This document shows, piece after piece, positions 16,695 to 25,466 of a stretch of 64,000 nt of DNA. The notes under the pieces were generated by a model. The model was given only the letters and a program-made list of their open reading frames with translations, had not been told where the DNA came from and ran no database searches. Location of the stretch: positions 62,001 to 126,000 of the forward strand of contig JBMOOQ010000063.1 of NCBI GenBank assembly GCA_049324435.1. Direction: 5' to 3'. A program made the position numbers and the translations under genes. How positions within the stretch are numbered: position 1 is the stretch's first letter; each line of letters begins with the position of its first letter. The DNA comes from Pseudorhodoplanes sp049324435 (lineage in GTDB: Bacteria; Pseudomonadota; Alphaproteobacteria; Rhizobiales; Xanthobacteraceae).

Positions 16695-19292
16695 TCACGC
16701 GGCCCGGCTGATCGTAGTGTCCGCCTGCTCCTTGATCGCGGCGATCAGGCCCTGGCGGTCGAACTTGGCAACGAAATCATGAAACCCGGCGCGGCGCACC
16801 CGCTCGATGACATCGGCTGTGGCCATGGTCGACAGCGCGATCAACGGAATTTTTGCAGTGACCGGATCGGCACGCAATGCGTGCGCCAGAGTGATACCGT
16901 CCATATCCGGCATCTGCAGATCGGTAACGACCAGATCGAAGGGCCGTCCGCTACGGATCAGACCGAGCGCTTCGTGTCCGCTTGATGCGGTGGTTACGGC
17001 ATATCCTGCCGCCCGCAAGACCGGGACCAGCATGTTGCGGAAGAACGCGGAGTCGTCCACGAGGAGCAAATGTCGGCGGACGCGCTTTTGCGCAGGCCTG
17101 CCAAGCCAGTCGGCATAGGCGAGCGGCAGATAATGACCGACATCGACGATATCGGTCGCTTCTCCCTTGACGATTGCCGAGCCAAGAATCCCCGGACGGC
17201 CGTCGCTGACCTCGATCTCGAACTCCTCCTCCACGATATCGACGATCTGGTCGACGACAAGAGCCATCGACCGGTCGCCGTCGGAGAAAACCAGAAGCGG
17301 CTGCGTTCCACTCTCCTTCACTCGCACGCAGTCGCCCGGACAAATCAGCGGCATGAGATGACCGCGATACTGGACGAGATGACGGTCGCCAGCCGATTCG
17401 ATATTGCTTGCGTCGACCTCTTCCAGGCGCGTGACCAGTGACAGTGGCACGGCGCGAGGCGCTGGCGATCCTGCACGAAAAATCAGCAATGCCGTCTTGT
17501 TTCCGCTTTGCGTTTGAGCGTCGCTTTCGGTTGCGGCGTCGGCACTTAGCCCGCCAGCGCGCGCCGATCCGAACGCGGCCGCCACGCCATTCGGATCGAG
17601 GATCATAATGACCGCGCCGTCACCGAGGATGGTATTGCCGGAGAAGGCCTGGATATGCCGGAGCTTGCTGGCCAGCGGCTTGACCACGATTTCCTCGGTG
17701 TGAAACACGCGGTCCACCACAATGCCGAACGACTCGCGGCCAATCTGCGTCACCACCACAAAACCTTTGCCGGCTTCCTGCTCTGCAGGATCTCCCAGAC
17801 GCAGGTACTTGCGCAGGAAGATCAGCGGCAGCAGCTTGCTCCGGTGACGGAGGACCGGCGTATCCTTGATCCGCTCCACGCGATGTTCGCCGTCCCCGCG
17901 CACGCGGACGAGCTCCTTCACCGCCACTTGCGGGATCGCAAAGCGTTCGCCGTCGGCCTCGACGATCAGTGCGGAAATAATCGCGAGCGTAAGCGGGATC
18001 TTGATGATGAAGACAGTTCCCTGTCCGGGAACCGATTTCAAATCGATCGTGCCGCCGATCTGATCGATATTGCTTTGGACCACATCCATCCCGACGCCGC
18101 GCCCTGAGACGCTGGTGATCGTGTCGGACGTCGACATCCCGGGCGCGAAGATGAAGCGCTGGATCTGCACATCCGACATCTTGTCGAGATCGGACTCCGA
18201 TGCGAGCCCAAGGGCGAGTGCTTTCGATCGGATCTTGCGGGTATCCAGACCGCGGCCATCGTCCGACACTTCGATGATGATGTGTCCGCCTTCGTGACGT
18301 GCGGCCAGACGAATGGTGCCGCGCTCAGGCTTTCCCGCTGCACGCCGCTCCACCGGCGTCTCAATGCCATGATCCGCCGAATTGCGCACCATGTGCGTCA
18401 GCGGGTCCTTGATCATGTCGAGAATCTGGCGGTCGAGCTCGGTCTCTGCCCCCTGCATCTCGAGCTCGATATGCTTGCCAAGCTCGCTGGAGAGGTCGCG
18501 CACGAGCCTTGGCAGCTTTTGCCAGGCATTGCCGATCGGCTGCATGCGCGTCTTCATGACGCCTTCCTGCAGTTCCGCGGTGACGTTGGAGAGCCGCTGC
18601 AGCGGCTGCTTGAATTCGGTGTCCGACTGCCGGCGCGCAAGCTCCATCAGCTGATTGCGTGTCAGCACCAGCTCCGACACCATCGTCATCAAATGTTCGA
18701 GCGTGTCGACAGTGACGCGGATCGACTGGCTCGCAACTTTGGCATCGCTGCGCTGCAGGGATTTCTCCGCTGCACTCTCCACGGTTCGCACAGGCGCAGG
18801 GCCCGGCGCCTCGCGAAACGCACGTTCCAATTCGTCGAGCGTCGCTTCGCCGGGCTTCAGCGGACGCTCCAGCACCTGATAAACAAGATTGCCGATCGTA
18901 TGAGCGGCCGGCTGCGGCGCCGCCGCGGCCATTGCATCGAGCCTTGCGATCAGTTCGGCATCGGTCCCGGCGGGCTCGGCCTGCTGCATTTCGATGGCAT
19001 CGAGAATCTCCTTGATGCGGTCGAGTGTCGCCAGGATCAGCGATACGGCGTCCTGCGTCACCGGCTGTCCGTCACGGAACCGGCCCATCAGACTTTCCGC
19101 CGCGTGGGCAAGCGCCGCAAGCCGCGGCAGATTCAGGAAGCCGCAGGTTCCCTTGATGGTGTGAACGAGACGGAAGATGTTGGCGAGAATCTCGGCATTG
19201 TTGGGCTCCTGCTCGAAACGCACGAGCTCGGAGTCGACCAGGTCGAGACTCTCATGGGTCTCGGTCAGAAATTCCCGCAGCAACTCGTCCAT
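16695..19292 (-). CDS. cheA: Chemotaxis histidine kinase CheA with C-terminal receiver domain
   Basis: An 865-residue hybrid CheA. The HPt domain carries phospho-His44 (RLVHTIKGTCGFL). A linker, dimerisation and ATPase domains follow (HMVRNSADHGIE N-box, DDGRGLD, GRGVGMDVV). Then come a CheW-like domain (ALIVEADGERFAIPQVAVKELV), a second CheW-like stretch (about 610-730) and a receiver (about 740-860: LLLVDDSAFFRN, VVTDLQMPDMDG, FVAKFDR). The fused receiver is probably a phosphate sink or an internal modulator alongside CheY. It heads the cheA-W-Y-B-R operon. A CtrA-like box lies 114 bp upstream of its ATG. Confidence 0.96.
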   Translation of the reverse strand: MDELLREFLTETHESLDLVDSELVRFEQEPNNAEILANIFRLVHTIKGTCGFLNLPRLAALAHAAESLMGRFRDGQPVTQDAVSLILATLDRIKEILDAIEMQQAEPAGTDAELIARLDAMAAAAPQPAAHTIGNLVYQVLERPLKPGEATLDELERAFREAPGPAPVRTVESAAEKSLQRSDAKVASQSIRVTVDTLEHLMTMVSELVLTRNQLMELARRQSDTEFKQPLQRLSNVTAELQEGVMKTRMQPIGNAWQKLPRLVRDLSSELGKHIELEMQGAETELDRQILDMIKDPLTHMVRNSADHGIETPVERRAAGKPERGTIRLAARHEGGHIIIEVSDDGRGLDTRKIRSKALALGLASESDLDKMSDVQIQRFIFAPGMSTSDTITSVSGRGVGMDVVQSNIDQIGGTIDLKSVPGQGTVFIIKIPLTLAIISALIVEADGERFAIPQVAVKELVRVRGDGEHRVERIKDTPVLRHRSKLLPLIFLRKYLRLGDPAEQEAGKGFVVVTQIGRESFGIVVDRVFHTEEIVVKPLASKLRHIQAFSGNTILGDGAVIMILDPNGVAAAFGSARAGGLSADAATESDAQTQSGNKTALLIFRAGSPAPRAVPLSLVTRLEEVDASNIESAGDRHLVQYRGHLMPLICPGDCVRVKESGTQPLLVFSDGDRSMALVVDQIVDIVEEEFEIEVSDGRPGILGSAIVKGEATDIVDVGHYLPLAYADWLGRPAQKRVRRHLLLVDDSAFFRNMLVPVLRAAGYAVTTASSGHEALGLIRSGRPFDLVVTDLQMPDMDGITLAHALRADPVTAKIPLIALSTMATADVIERVRRAGFHDFVAKFDRQGLIAAIKEQADTTISRAA

Positions 19293-19405
19293 AGCGAAAA
19301 GGCCTTCCGCGCGGGGAATGGTCTCCCGCGCCGCACCCGTCGACCATGGTAGTGTGTTGGTAACCGTTTAATATTGCGTAAGGGCCGGCGTGAAACGGTC
19401 AGGCA

Positions 19406-19422
19406 TTTACCAGCCGTTAACC
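19406..19422. promoter_or_regulatory. CtrA-box-like element between cheA and chpT
   Basis: TTTACC-N5-TTAACC (on the plus strand) lies 114 bp upstream of the cheA ATG and just after the end of chpT. It has the same form as the element at 8690 and is one base from TTAA-N7-TTAAC. CtrA control of motility and chemotaxis genes is established in several alphaproteobacteria. Confidence 0.45.
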
Positions 19423-19439
19423 TTACTTGCGGCCGGAAT

Positions 19440-20114
19440 TCATCGCGCCGCGACGACGATCGCCTCGCCCTCGTTGGCGGCGGTCACAGTCAGACGGCAA
19501 TCCTTCGCCAGCAGGCTTGTGTAATAGGGCTGTACGGCATGGGCGTCGATGGTACCGCCATGGGAGCCGCCGGCGAGCAATTCCGGAACCGCCTGCGGCA
19601 CCTTCGCATAATTGCCGGTGGCGGAAATCCGAAATGACATGGTCTCACCCTCGCCAAGCGGGTCCACTGTGATCTGACCGCCGCGCGGAATCGACTGCCC
19701 CGCGATCAGGATCATGTTGAGCAGAAGTTTGACGCGGTTCTTCGGCATCAGAGCACGAGGCAAATTCCATGCAATTCTTGTCTTGTCGTCCTCAATAAAG
19801 CCTCTCGCCACCTTTTCGGCGTCGCCGAGATCGATCTGGGCCCCTGCCGACCCGGCCGCGCCGAAGGCGAGACGGCAGAACTGAAGCTTGGCCGAGGCCT
19901 GCCGGACGCTTTTCTTGATCAGGTCCATGGCAAAAGCCTTGGTTTCCTGGTCGTTGTCGTCCTCCATCACCTCAAGGCCATTGACGATCGCGCCGACAGG
20001 GCTGATCAGGTCATGACAAACCCGCGAGCACAGAAGCGCGGCAAGATCCAAGGACTCCAGAGTCAAAGGGGGCGTCTGGACAGCAGACGTTTGAGCAGCG
20101 GAAATGGCGGACAT
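19440..20114 (-). CDS. chpT: Histidine phosphotransferase ChpT
   Basis: A 224-residue pseudo-histidine-kinase with the dimerisation helix LDLAALLCSRVCHDLISPVGAIVNGLEVM. Phospho-His34 is in CHDLISPVGA. A degenerate ATPase-like domain (MPKNRVKLLLNMILIAGQSIPRGG) that does not bind ATP follows. In the CckA-ChpT-CtrA relay it passes phosphate to CtrA, whose gene is 14 kb away here. The start at 20114 is chosen because GGAG lies 8 bases upstream; the longer frame would begin with TTG. It is transcribed away from cysQ. Confidence 0.93.
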   Translation of the reverse strand: MSAISAAQTSAVQTPPLTLESLDLAALLCSRVCHDLISPVGAIVNGLEVMEDDNDQETKAFAMDLIKKSVRQASAKLQFCRLAFGAAGSAGAQIDLGDAEKVARGFIEDDKTRIAWNLPRALMPKNRVKLLLNMILIAGQSIPRGGQITVDPLGEGETMSFRISATGNYAKVPQAVPELLAGGSHGGTIDAHAVQPYYTSLLAKDCRLTVTAANEGEAIVVAAR

Positions 20115-20246
20115 GAATCTGGCTCCGGTCAAAGCGGCGGCGGAACGCGAATCACTCGATCCTGATGCGGCCGACCGCTTGATACACCGCGCAAGCTATA
20201 GCGCCAAGCCGCAGGCGGCTGCGCGGGACACAACGGTAACTGCGGC

Positions 20247-21071
20247 ATGACACAGGACCTGTCCGAACCGTCGCTGGTCGATGCATTGACCGACATCGCC
20301 TCGCAGGCCGGTGCTGCAATCATGCGCGTGCGCAAAGCGGGCAGCGTTGTCCGCACCAAGGCGGATGCAAGTCCGGTGACCGAAGCGGATGACGCCGCCG
20401 AAGCGATCATTCTTGACGGACTTGCGCGAACTTTGCCGGGTGTCACAGTTGTTTCGGAGGAAGCCGCGTCGCGCGGCGACTTACCGCACCTGCCGGACAC
20501 CTTCATTCTTGTCGATCCGCTCGACGGTACACGCGAATTCATCGATGGGCGCGATGAATTTACCGTCAATATAGCCGTGGTCCATCATGGCCGTCCGCTG
20601 ACCGGAATCGTCGGAGCACCGGCCCTCGAAACGATCTGGCGCGGCGCGGCGGGCACAGGTTCTGAGCGGCTGCGCGTGCGCCCCGGCGCCACTACTCGCG
20701 ATGCTTCCGAGCGCGTCGCGCTGCATACCAGGGCACACCAGGACGGACCGTGGCGCGCAGTGGTCAGCCGGTCACATCTCGATCCAGCAACGGAGCAATG
20801 GCTGACGCGCTTTCCCGCAATCACGCGCATGGATTGCGGCTCGTCGGTGAAATTCTGCCGGATCGCCGAAGGCAAGGCCGATGTCTATCCAAGACTTGGA
20901 ACGACGTCGGAATGGGATATCGCCGCAGGCGACGCGGTCCTCAGCGCCGCAGGCGGTGTGGTGCTGTCGACCGATGGCAGGCCGGTGAGATACGGACAGA
21001 TTGCGCTTAATCTCAAGGTGCCGGCCTTTGTCGCGTGGGGCGATCCGGGCGATGCCGCACGCTTCGGCTGA
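20247..21071 (+). CDS. cysQ: 3'(2'),5'-bisphosphate nucleotidase CysQ (inositol monophosphatase family)
   Basis: A 274-residue Mg-dependent phosphatase. The IMPase motifs are present: PVTEADDAAEAIILDGL, VVSEEAASRGDL, the metal-binding loop ILVDPLDGTREFIDG, and EWDIAAGDAVLSAAGG. TREFI after DGT and the overall length fit CysQ, which hydrolyses the 3'-phosphoadenosine 5'-phosphate left over from sulfate assimilation or sulfation. It is divergent from chpT and its stop codon directly abuts the convergent YHS gene with no intervening base. Confidence 0.9.
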   Translation: MTQDLSEPSLVDALTDIASQAGAAIMRVRKAGSVVRTKADASPVTEADDAAEAIILDGLARTLPGVTVVSEEAASRGDLPHLPDTFILVDPLDGTREFIDGRDEFTVNIAVVHHGRPLTGIVGAPALETIWRGAAGTGSERLRVRPGATTRDASERVALHTRAHQDGPWRAVVSRSHLDPATEQWLTRFPAITRMDCGSSVKFCRIAEGKADVYPRLGTTSEWDIAAGDAVLSAAGGVVLSTDGRPVRYGQIALNLKVPAFVAWGDPGDAARFG

Positions 21072-21572
21072 CTAGGGTGCCAAGGTCTGGCTCACATGGG
21101 GCCAGTTCACCTCGGCCTGAAGCGCCATGCGATCGGGGTCGGCCGCGAATTGTTTCCGGGCCTCTTCCGAGAAAAACAGAAACAGGCGATCCTTGTGGAT
21201 CAGCCAGATGTCCGGATGGCCGGCGCGGGCGACGTTTCCGCCGATCCCGACCGGGTCATGGCCCCCATATTGCGGCATGTAGACCTGAGGGTCCTTCACA
21301 AAGGCATCCCTGTTGCCTTCGTTGTGGAACCGCCAGGCGACTCCGGCCAAGGTGACTTCGAGATTGTCCCGCCCTCGCCTGGCCCTGCCATCGGTGAAAT
21401 ACGCCACCGGGTCGTAACCATAGATGGCAAGCCCGGTGTTGGGGTCTGTAACGATCTGCTCGGTCGTCGCCGCATGTCCATCGCGCCATGGCAAGGCAGC
21501 CTGAGCCGCCGCTATCAAGAGCCATACGAGCACGCCGCGTGCGCTAAGTCGTTGACGGCGCAGTGTTGTCAT
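21072..21572 (-). CDS. YHS-domain protein, exported
   Basis: From 21572 the product has 166 residues. A hydrophobic signal segment (LSARGVLVWLLIAAAQAAL) precedes a YHS-type domain beginning GLAIYGYDPVAYFTDGRARRG and containing VAWRFHNEGNRDAFVKDPQVYMPQYGGHDP. YHS domains bind metals (copper or iron) in many contexts, and the exported location suggests a periplasmic metal or haem-related role. The frame is open to 21617, but that extension adds residues before the signal. No strong ribosome site is seen for either start. The function is not known. Confidence 0.75.
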   Translation of the reverse strand: MTTLRRQRLSARGVLVWLLIAAAQAALPWRDGHAATTEQIVTDPNTGLAIYGYDPVAYFTDGRARRGRDNLEVTLAGVAWRFHNEGNRDAFVKDPQVYMPQYGGHDPVGIGGNVARAGHPDIWLIHKDRLFLFFSEEARKQFAADPDRMALQAEVNWPHVSQTLAP

Positions 21573-21673
21573 GATTCGGTCTAACAAGTGTTCCGATTCG
21601 GATGGCTTTAACAGCATCCGCGTGAGTAACCCGTTAAACCGCGCGGCCGATCCTTTTGCCTATGGAGCACCCG

Positions 21674-22288
21674 ATGCGTTCGCTGATTCGCCTTCTGGCC
21701 GCTGCAGCCTGCCTGGCCTGCGTCCATAGCCAGCCGGCTCGCGCCCAGCAGCCGCAGCCCGTGCCTCCCCCAGTGCCGCAGCAGGCCGCGCCGCAGCCTT
21801 CACAGCCAAGATATTCCAACAACGAGATCCTCGAAAGCGGCCACCGATTCTTCGGCACGGTCTCGCGCGGCCTTGCCCAGGTTGTGGAAAAGGCCTTCAG
21901 CGAGTTCGGCCAGCCGAACGGCTACATCCTCGGCGAGGAGGCCGGGGGCGCCTTCGTGGCCGGCCTGCGCTACGGCGAGGGCACGCTTTACACGAAGAAT
22001 GCCGGCGACCTGCGGGTGTTCTGGCAAGGTCCGTCGATCGGCTTCGACGCGGGCGGTGAAGGGGCGCGGACCATGATGCTGGTTTACAACCTTCCGGCCA
22101 CTGAAGCGATCTACAATCGTTTCGGTGGCATCGACGGCTCGGCCTATTTCATCGGCGGTTTCGGTATGACCGCGCTTGGCGCAGGCAACATTATTGTCGT
22201 GCCGATCCGGGCTGGTGTCGGGCTGAGGCTTGGCGCCAATATCGGTTACCTGAAGTTCACGCCCAAGGCGACCTGGAACCCATTCTAA
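21674..22288 (+). CDS. eipA: DUF1134 periplasmic envelope protein (EipA family)
   Basis: A 204-residue exported protein with a signal peptide (MRSLIRLLAAAACLACVHSQ to ARAQ), a Pro/Gln-rich linker and a DUF1134 domain: YSNNEILESGHRFFGTVSRGLAQVVEKAF and GIDGSAYFIGGFGMTALGAGNIIVVPIRAG. In Brucella the DUF1134 protein EipA is a periplasmic eight-stranded barrel needed for envelope stress resistance, and it is activated by CtrA. The gap upstream here has two TTAA half-sites (21608, 21634) and two GANTC sites (21573, 21595) but no full CtrA box. The start at 21674 follows a GGAG 6 bases upstream. Confidence 0.87.
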   Translation: MRSLIRLLAAAACLACVHSQPARAQQPQPVPPPVPQQAAPQPSQPRYSNNEILESGHRFFGTVSRGLAQVVEKAFSEFGQPNGYILGEEAGGAFVAGLRYGEGTLYTKNAGDLRVFWQGPSIGFDAGGEGARTMMLVYNLPATEAIYNRFGGIDGSAYFIGGFGMTALGAGNIIVVPIRAGVGLRLGANIGYLKFTPKATWNPF

Positions 22289-22437
22289 CTTTGGTTGATC
22301 GCGGCCGAATTTCCTTCCCCGCGGACGGTCGGACGGTTTAGTTTAAACGAGGCTGACGCCCGGGGGAGCGGCGGCGTCACCGTGGCAGGTTCAAAGCCAC
22401 ACAATCCGCTCAGCGCCCGTCGGTTGGAGTTTCCGTC

Positions 22438-23721
22438 ATGATCGAGCCGGCCATGTATTTGGGCATCGGCTTCCTGGTGGCGAGCCTGTTCGGGCTCATT
22501 TTCATTCCTCTGGTCCACGCCCGCGCCGTGCGCCTGACCGTGCGGCGCATGGAAGCGGCGACCCCGCTTTCGATGGCCGAAATCCAGGCCGACAAGGATC
22601 AGCTCCGCGCCGAATTTGCGATGTCGACGCGGCGGCTCGAAATGAGCGTCGAGCAGCTGAAGGCGAAAAGCACGAGCCAGCTCGCCGAGCTTGGCAAGAA
22701 AAACGACGCCATCAATCGGCTCAAGCTGGAACTCGGGGAGAAATCGGCGACGATTTTTGCGCTCGAGGCCCGCGAAAAGGCATTGAAAGACCAGATGAAG
22801 GCGACGGAAGACGAGCTATCCGTCAAGACGCTTGGCTTGCACGAAGCCGAGCGCAGCCTCTCCGACAAAGAAGCCGAACTTGCGCGGCTGACGGCAGAGC
22901 TCAACGAGCGCACCGCAACCACCGAGGCGCAGCGCGTCGAGCTGATCTCGCTCAAGACCCAGATCGACGCGCTGAAATTGCGCATCAGCGACTACGAGCG
23001 CGATATCAAGATCACCGGCGAACGCCTCGACAAGGAACGTGAAGAAGCCGCCGCAGCGACCCGCAATCTATCGGACGAACGCGGCAAGGTCGAAAATCTC
23101 GGCCAGCGCGTCGCCCAGCTCGAACAGCAGCTGATCGCTCAAACCACCGAAGCCGAAGTGCTTGGCAAGCGCGTTGTCGAACTTGAAGGCCGCATCGCCG
23201 ATCAGGGGCGGGTGCTCGTCCAGCGCGAATACGAATGTGACCGGCTGCGCGCGGAACTCGAAAATGCACGACGGACCGCGTTTCATCTGCGCGAGGAACT
23301 GGCATCGGCTGGCGCCGAGCACCGCGAATTGATCAAGAATCTGAATGCGGAAAACGAGGTTCTAAAGAAACAATTCGATCTCGCCAATGCCGAACGCACC
23401 AAGCTGCAGACCGAGCTGGCCGCGATGAAGCGCGAGGCCGAAGCGAGCTGGGCGGCCGAGCGCGTCGAAAACGCGCTGTTGCGCGAAAGAATTAACGACG
23501 TGGCGGCCGAGGTGGCAAAGCTTGCCGTGACGCTTGAGGGGCCGAACTCTCCGATCGAAGCGATCCTCGCATCAGCCGAAACCGCAGCGCCGGCGCGTAT
23601 CTCCGCCAATAATCCCATGCCATCGCCCGCGAACGACACCGGCGAAAGGGTCAATGGCAGCCTCGCCGACCGCATGCGGGCTCTGCAGACCCGGGCGTCG
23701 CGCCTGACAACCAATCCCTGA
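22438..23721 (+). CDS. Membrane-anchored long coiled-coil protein
   Basis: A 427-residue protein: one N-terminal membrane segment (about 6-28, MYLGIGFLVASLFGLIFIPL), then a nearly continuous heptad-rich coiled coil from about 45 to 375, and a Pro/Asn-rich tail. Anchored coiled coils of this design act as scaffolds, spacers or polar organisers. I do not recognise a named family, although a similar protein precedes DUF2927 genes in related genomes as far as I recall. GGAG sits about 6 bases before the ATG. It is followed 16 bp later by the probable start of the DUF2927 gene, so the two probably form an operon. Confidence 0.75.
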   Translation: MIEPAMYLGIGFLVASLFGLIFIPLVHARAVRLTVRRMEAATPLSMAEIQADKDQLRAEFAMSTRRLEMSVEQLKAKSTSQLAELGKKNDAINRLKLELGEKSATIFALEAREKALKDQMKATEDELSVKTLGLHEAERSLSDKEAELARLTAELNERTATTEAQRVELISLKTQIDALKLRISDYERDIKITGERLDKEREEAAAATRNLSDERGKVENLGQRVAQLEQQLIAQTTEAEVLGKRVVELEGRIADQGRVLVQREYECDRLRAELENARRTAFHLREELASAGAEHRELIKNLNAENEVLKKQFDLANAERTKLQTELAAMKREAEASWAAERVENALLRERINDVAAEVAKLAVTLEGPNSPIEAILASAETAAPARISANNPMPSPANDTGERVNGSLADRMRALQTRASRLTTNP

Positions 23722-23737
23722 CGAAGGATCGTTCGTT

Positions 23738-24535
23738 CTGTCACATCGACCGCGCCTTCTGCTGCTTTTCTGCGTTGTCATTGCAGCCCTGTGGATTCCG
23801 GTGAACGCGATCGCCGAGCATCCCGAGGTCGTCAAGCACCGCGCCGAGCAGCGCAAGAGCTTCACCGACGCCGAGATCATCGACGGGTTCTTCCGTATCG
23901 TGTTCGGCGCGGAATTCCATGTCTCGGGACAGGTCGATCGCATTCGCAAATACGAGATGCCGGTCCGGGTCTATACCGACAGCCGCGCCAAGCCAGACCG
24001 CCGCAGGCAGGTCGCCCAGGTCGTCGACGACATCCGCGAAAAAATCCGGCATCTCGACATTGCGGTCGTCGACAAGCGCAAGGACGCCAATGTCACTGTG
24101 ACGCTGGTGCGTGACCGCGACATCGAGAAGACCATCCGGCAATTCTACGGACGCGAGCAGGCTGCGAAAATCGTCAAGTCATTGGAGCCGCAATGCCTGT
24201 CCGGCTTCCGCAAGGATGACCTTTATCGCATCCAGCATTCCGATGTGATCATTGTGGTCGATGCCGGCGAATTCATCTTCCTGGACTGCATCTATGAGGA
24301 ATTGCTGCAAGCGCTCGGCCCGATCAACGACGACGGCGATCTGCCCTGGACGATGTTCAACGACGACGTCCAGATGGGCTTTTTCGGCATCTACGATCAG
24401 TATCTGCTCAATATTCTGTACGACCCGCGCATCCGCGCCGGAATGACAAAGGAGCAGGTGAAGGACCTGCTGCCACAGATCCTGCCGGACGTCCGCGCCT
24501 GGGTCGCAAAAGTGAATGGGTTGACGGAACCGTAG
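23738..24535 (+). CDS. DUF2927 family exported protein, probably CTG-initiated
   Basis: The DUF2927 domain (FTDAEIIDGFFRIVFGAEFH...MTKEQVKDLLPQILPDVRAWV) is clear. The first standard start in frame is a GTG at 23801 (VNAIAEHPEVV), which gives 244 residues with no export signal. Reading further upstream in the same frame gives LSHRPRLLLLFCVVIAALWI leading to PVNA, a textbook signal peptide with an NA cleavage site. No ATG, GTG or TTG exists before it; only a CTG at 23738, about 10 bases after an AAGG. I therefore place the start at 23738 (265 codons). Two Cys (PQCLSGF, LDCIYEE) would suit a periplasmic protein. The function is unknown. Confidence 0.75.
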   Translation: MSHRPRLLLLFCVVIAALWIPVNAIAEHPEVVKHRAEQRKSFTDAEIIDGFFRIVFGAEFHVSGQVDRIRKYEMPVRVYTDSRAKPDRRRQVAQVVDDIREKIRHLDIAVVDKRKDANVTVTLVRDRDIEKTIRQFYGREQAAKIVKSLEPQCLSGFRKDDLYRIQHSDVIIVVDAGEFIFLDCIYEELLQALGPINDDGDLPWTMFNDDVQMGFFGIYDQYLLNILYDPRIRAGMTKEQVKDLLPQILPDVRAWVAKVNGLTEP

Positions 24536-24566
24536 GGCGCCGCGCCGCCCCGTTCGCCGCAAGAAA

Positions 24567-25367
24567 TCACAGCCCCTTCAGCCAGGCAATAATATCGCCG
24601 CGCGACTGAAACGGCGTCGACAGATGCATGCTGGCGGTGACCAGGTATTTGCTCTTCGGATGCCTCACACCGCGGCCATAGACGTAGTCCTTGCCGTGCA
24701 GGATCATGGGGTCGGCGATTCCGACGATCCAGAGCAGCGGAACGTCGTCCATTTTTGCCGCGTTCTTGGGCATCACCGCTGGGCCGTCCGGATCGAACAT
24801 CGAGAGATACACTTCGGGGGTGGCGCGAACCTGGAACGGGATGCCCTGCGCGAGATCGGGAAATGACATGCGGACATTGCCCTTGCCCGCCGCGATCATC
24901 TTCCTGGCATTGGCAATCGCGCTGCTGGTCCGCGCGCGAAGCGCCCAGGCTTCCGGCAGATGGCCGGGGGCCAGCGCGACCACACCATGCAAGCCTTTTC
25001 GAGTGGCACCGTATCCGATTGCTGCATTGGCGCCGAGGCTGTGCCCGATCACCGCGATCTTCTGGGCACCGGCCTTCTTCAGCCGCTCGACCGCCGCGTC
25101 AATCTCGGTCATGGCCTGATCGAAGGTCGCATCATAGATGCGCCGTGCCGACCACGGCATTTCCGGCGCTTCCACCAGCGCCCCTTGCCGCTTCAGCGCC
25201 TCATGCAACCCCTCGATTCCTGTGGTCGGCGTTCCGCCCTTGCCGTGGATCAGCACAATGCCGAATCCGGCGAGGCCGTGTTGCTGCGCAAGCGATGAGC
25301 CAGCCGCCATCATCGCCGCGAGCGTAACGAACAGTCCCATCACGAGATTGAGGCGGCCAAAGTACAT
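24567..25367 (-). CDS. Exported alpha/beta-hydrolase
   Basis: A 266-residue alpha/beta-hydrolase-fold protein with a signal peptide (MYFGRLNLVMGLFVTLAAMM to SLAQ). GIVLIHGKGGTP forms the oxyanion-hole strand, AVIGHSLGANAAIGYG holds the nucleophile Ser, and IVGIADPMI...SMHLSTPF gives the acid and the His. It probably hydrolyses an ester or amide in the periplasm. The frame is open to 25391, where another ATG exists; neither has a strong ribosome site. It lies downstream of livF on the same strand (about 100 bp), so it may be co-expressed with the transporter. Confidence 0.8.
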   Translation of the reverse strand: MYFGRLNLVMGLFVTLAAMMAAGSSLAQQHGLAGFGIVLIHGKGGTPTTGIEGLHEALKRQGALVEAPEMPWSARRIYDATFDQAMTEIDAAVERLKKAGAQKIAVIGHSLGANAAIGYGATRKGLHGVVALAPGHLPEAWALRARTSSAIANARKMIAAGKGNVRMSFPDLAQGIPFQVRATPEVYLSMFDPDGPAVMPKNAAKMDDVPLLWIVGIADPMILHGKDYVYGRGVRHPKSKYLVTASMHLSTPFQSRGDIIAWLKGL

Positions 25368-25466
25368 GATCCCGGGCCCGGTCCGAATCATGGGATGCCA
25401 TCATAGGCGCGGGCGCGGCGCCGCGCGACCCTGCGCGGATCGCAATCGTTGTCGCAGCTCAGGCCT

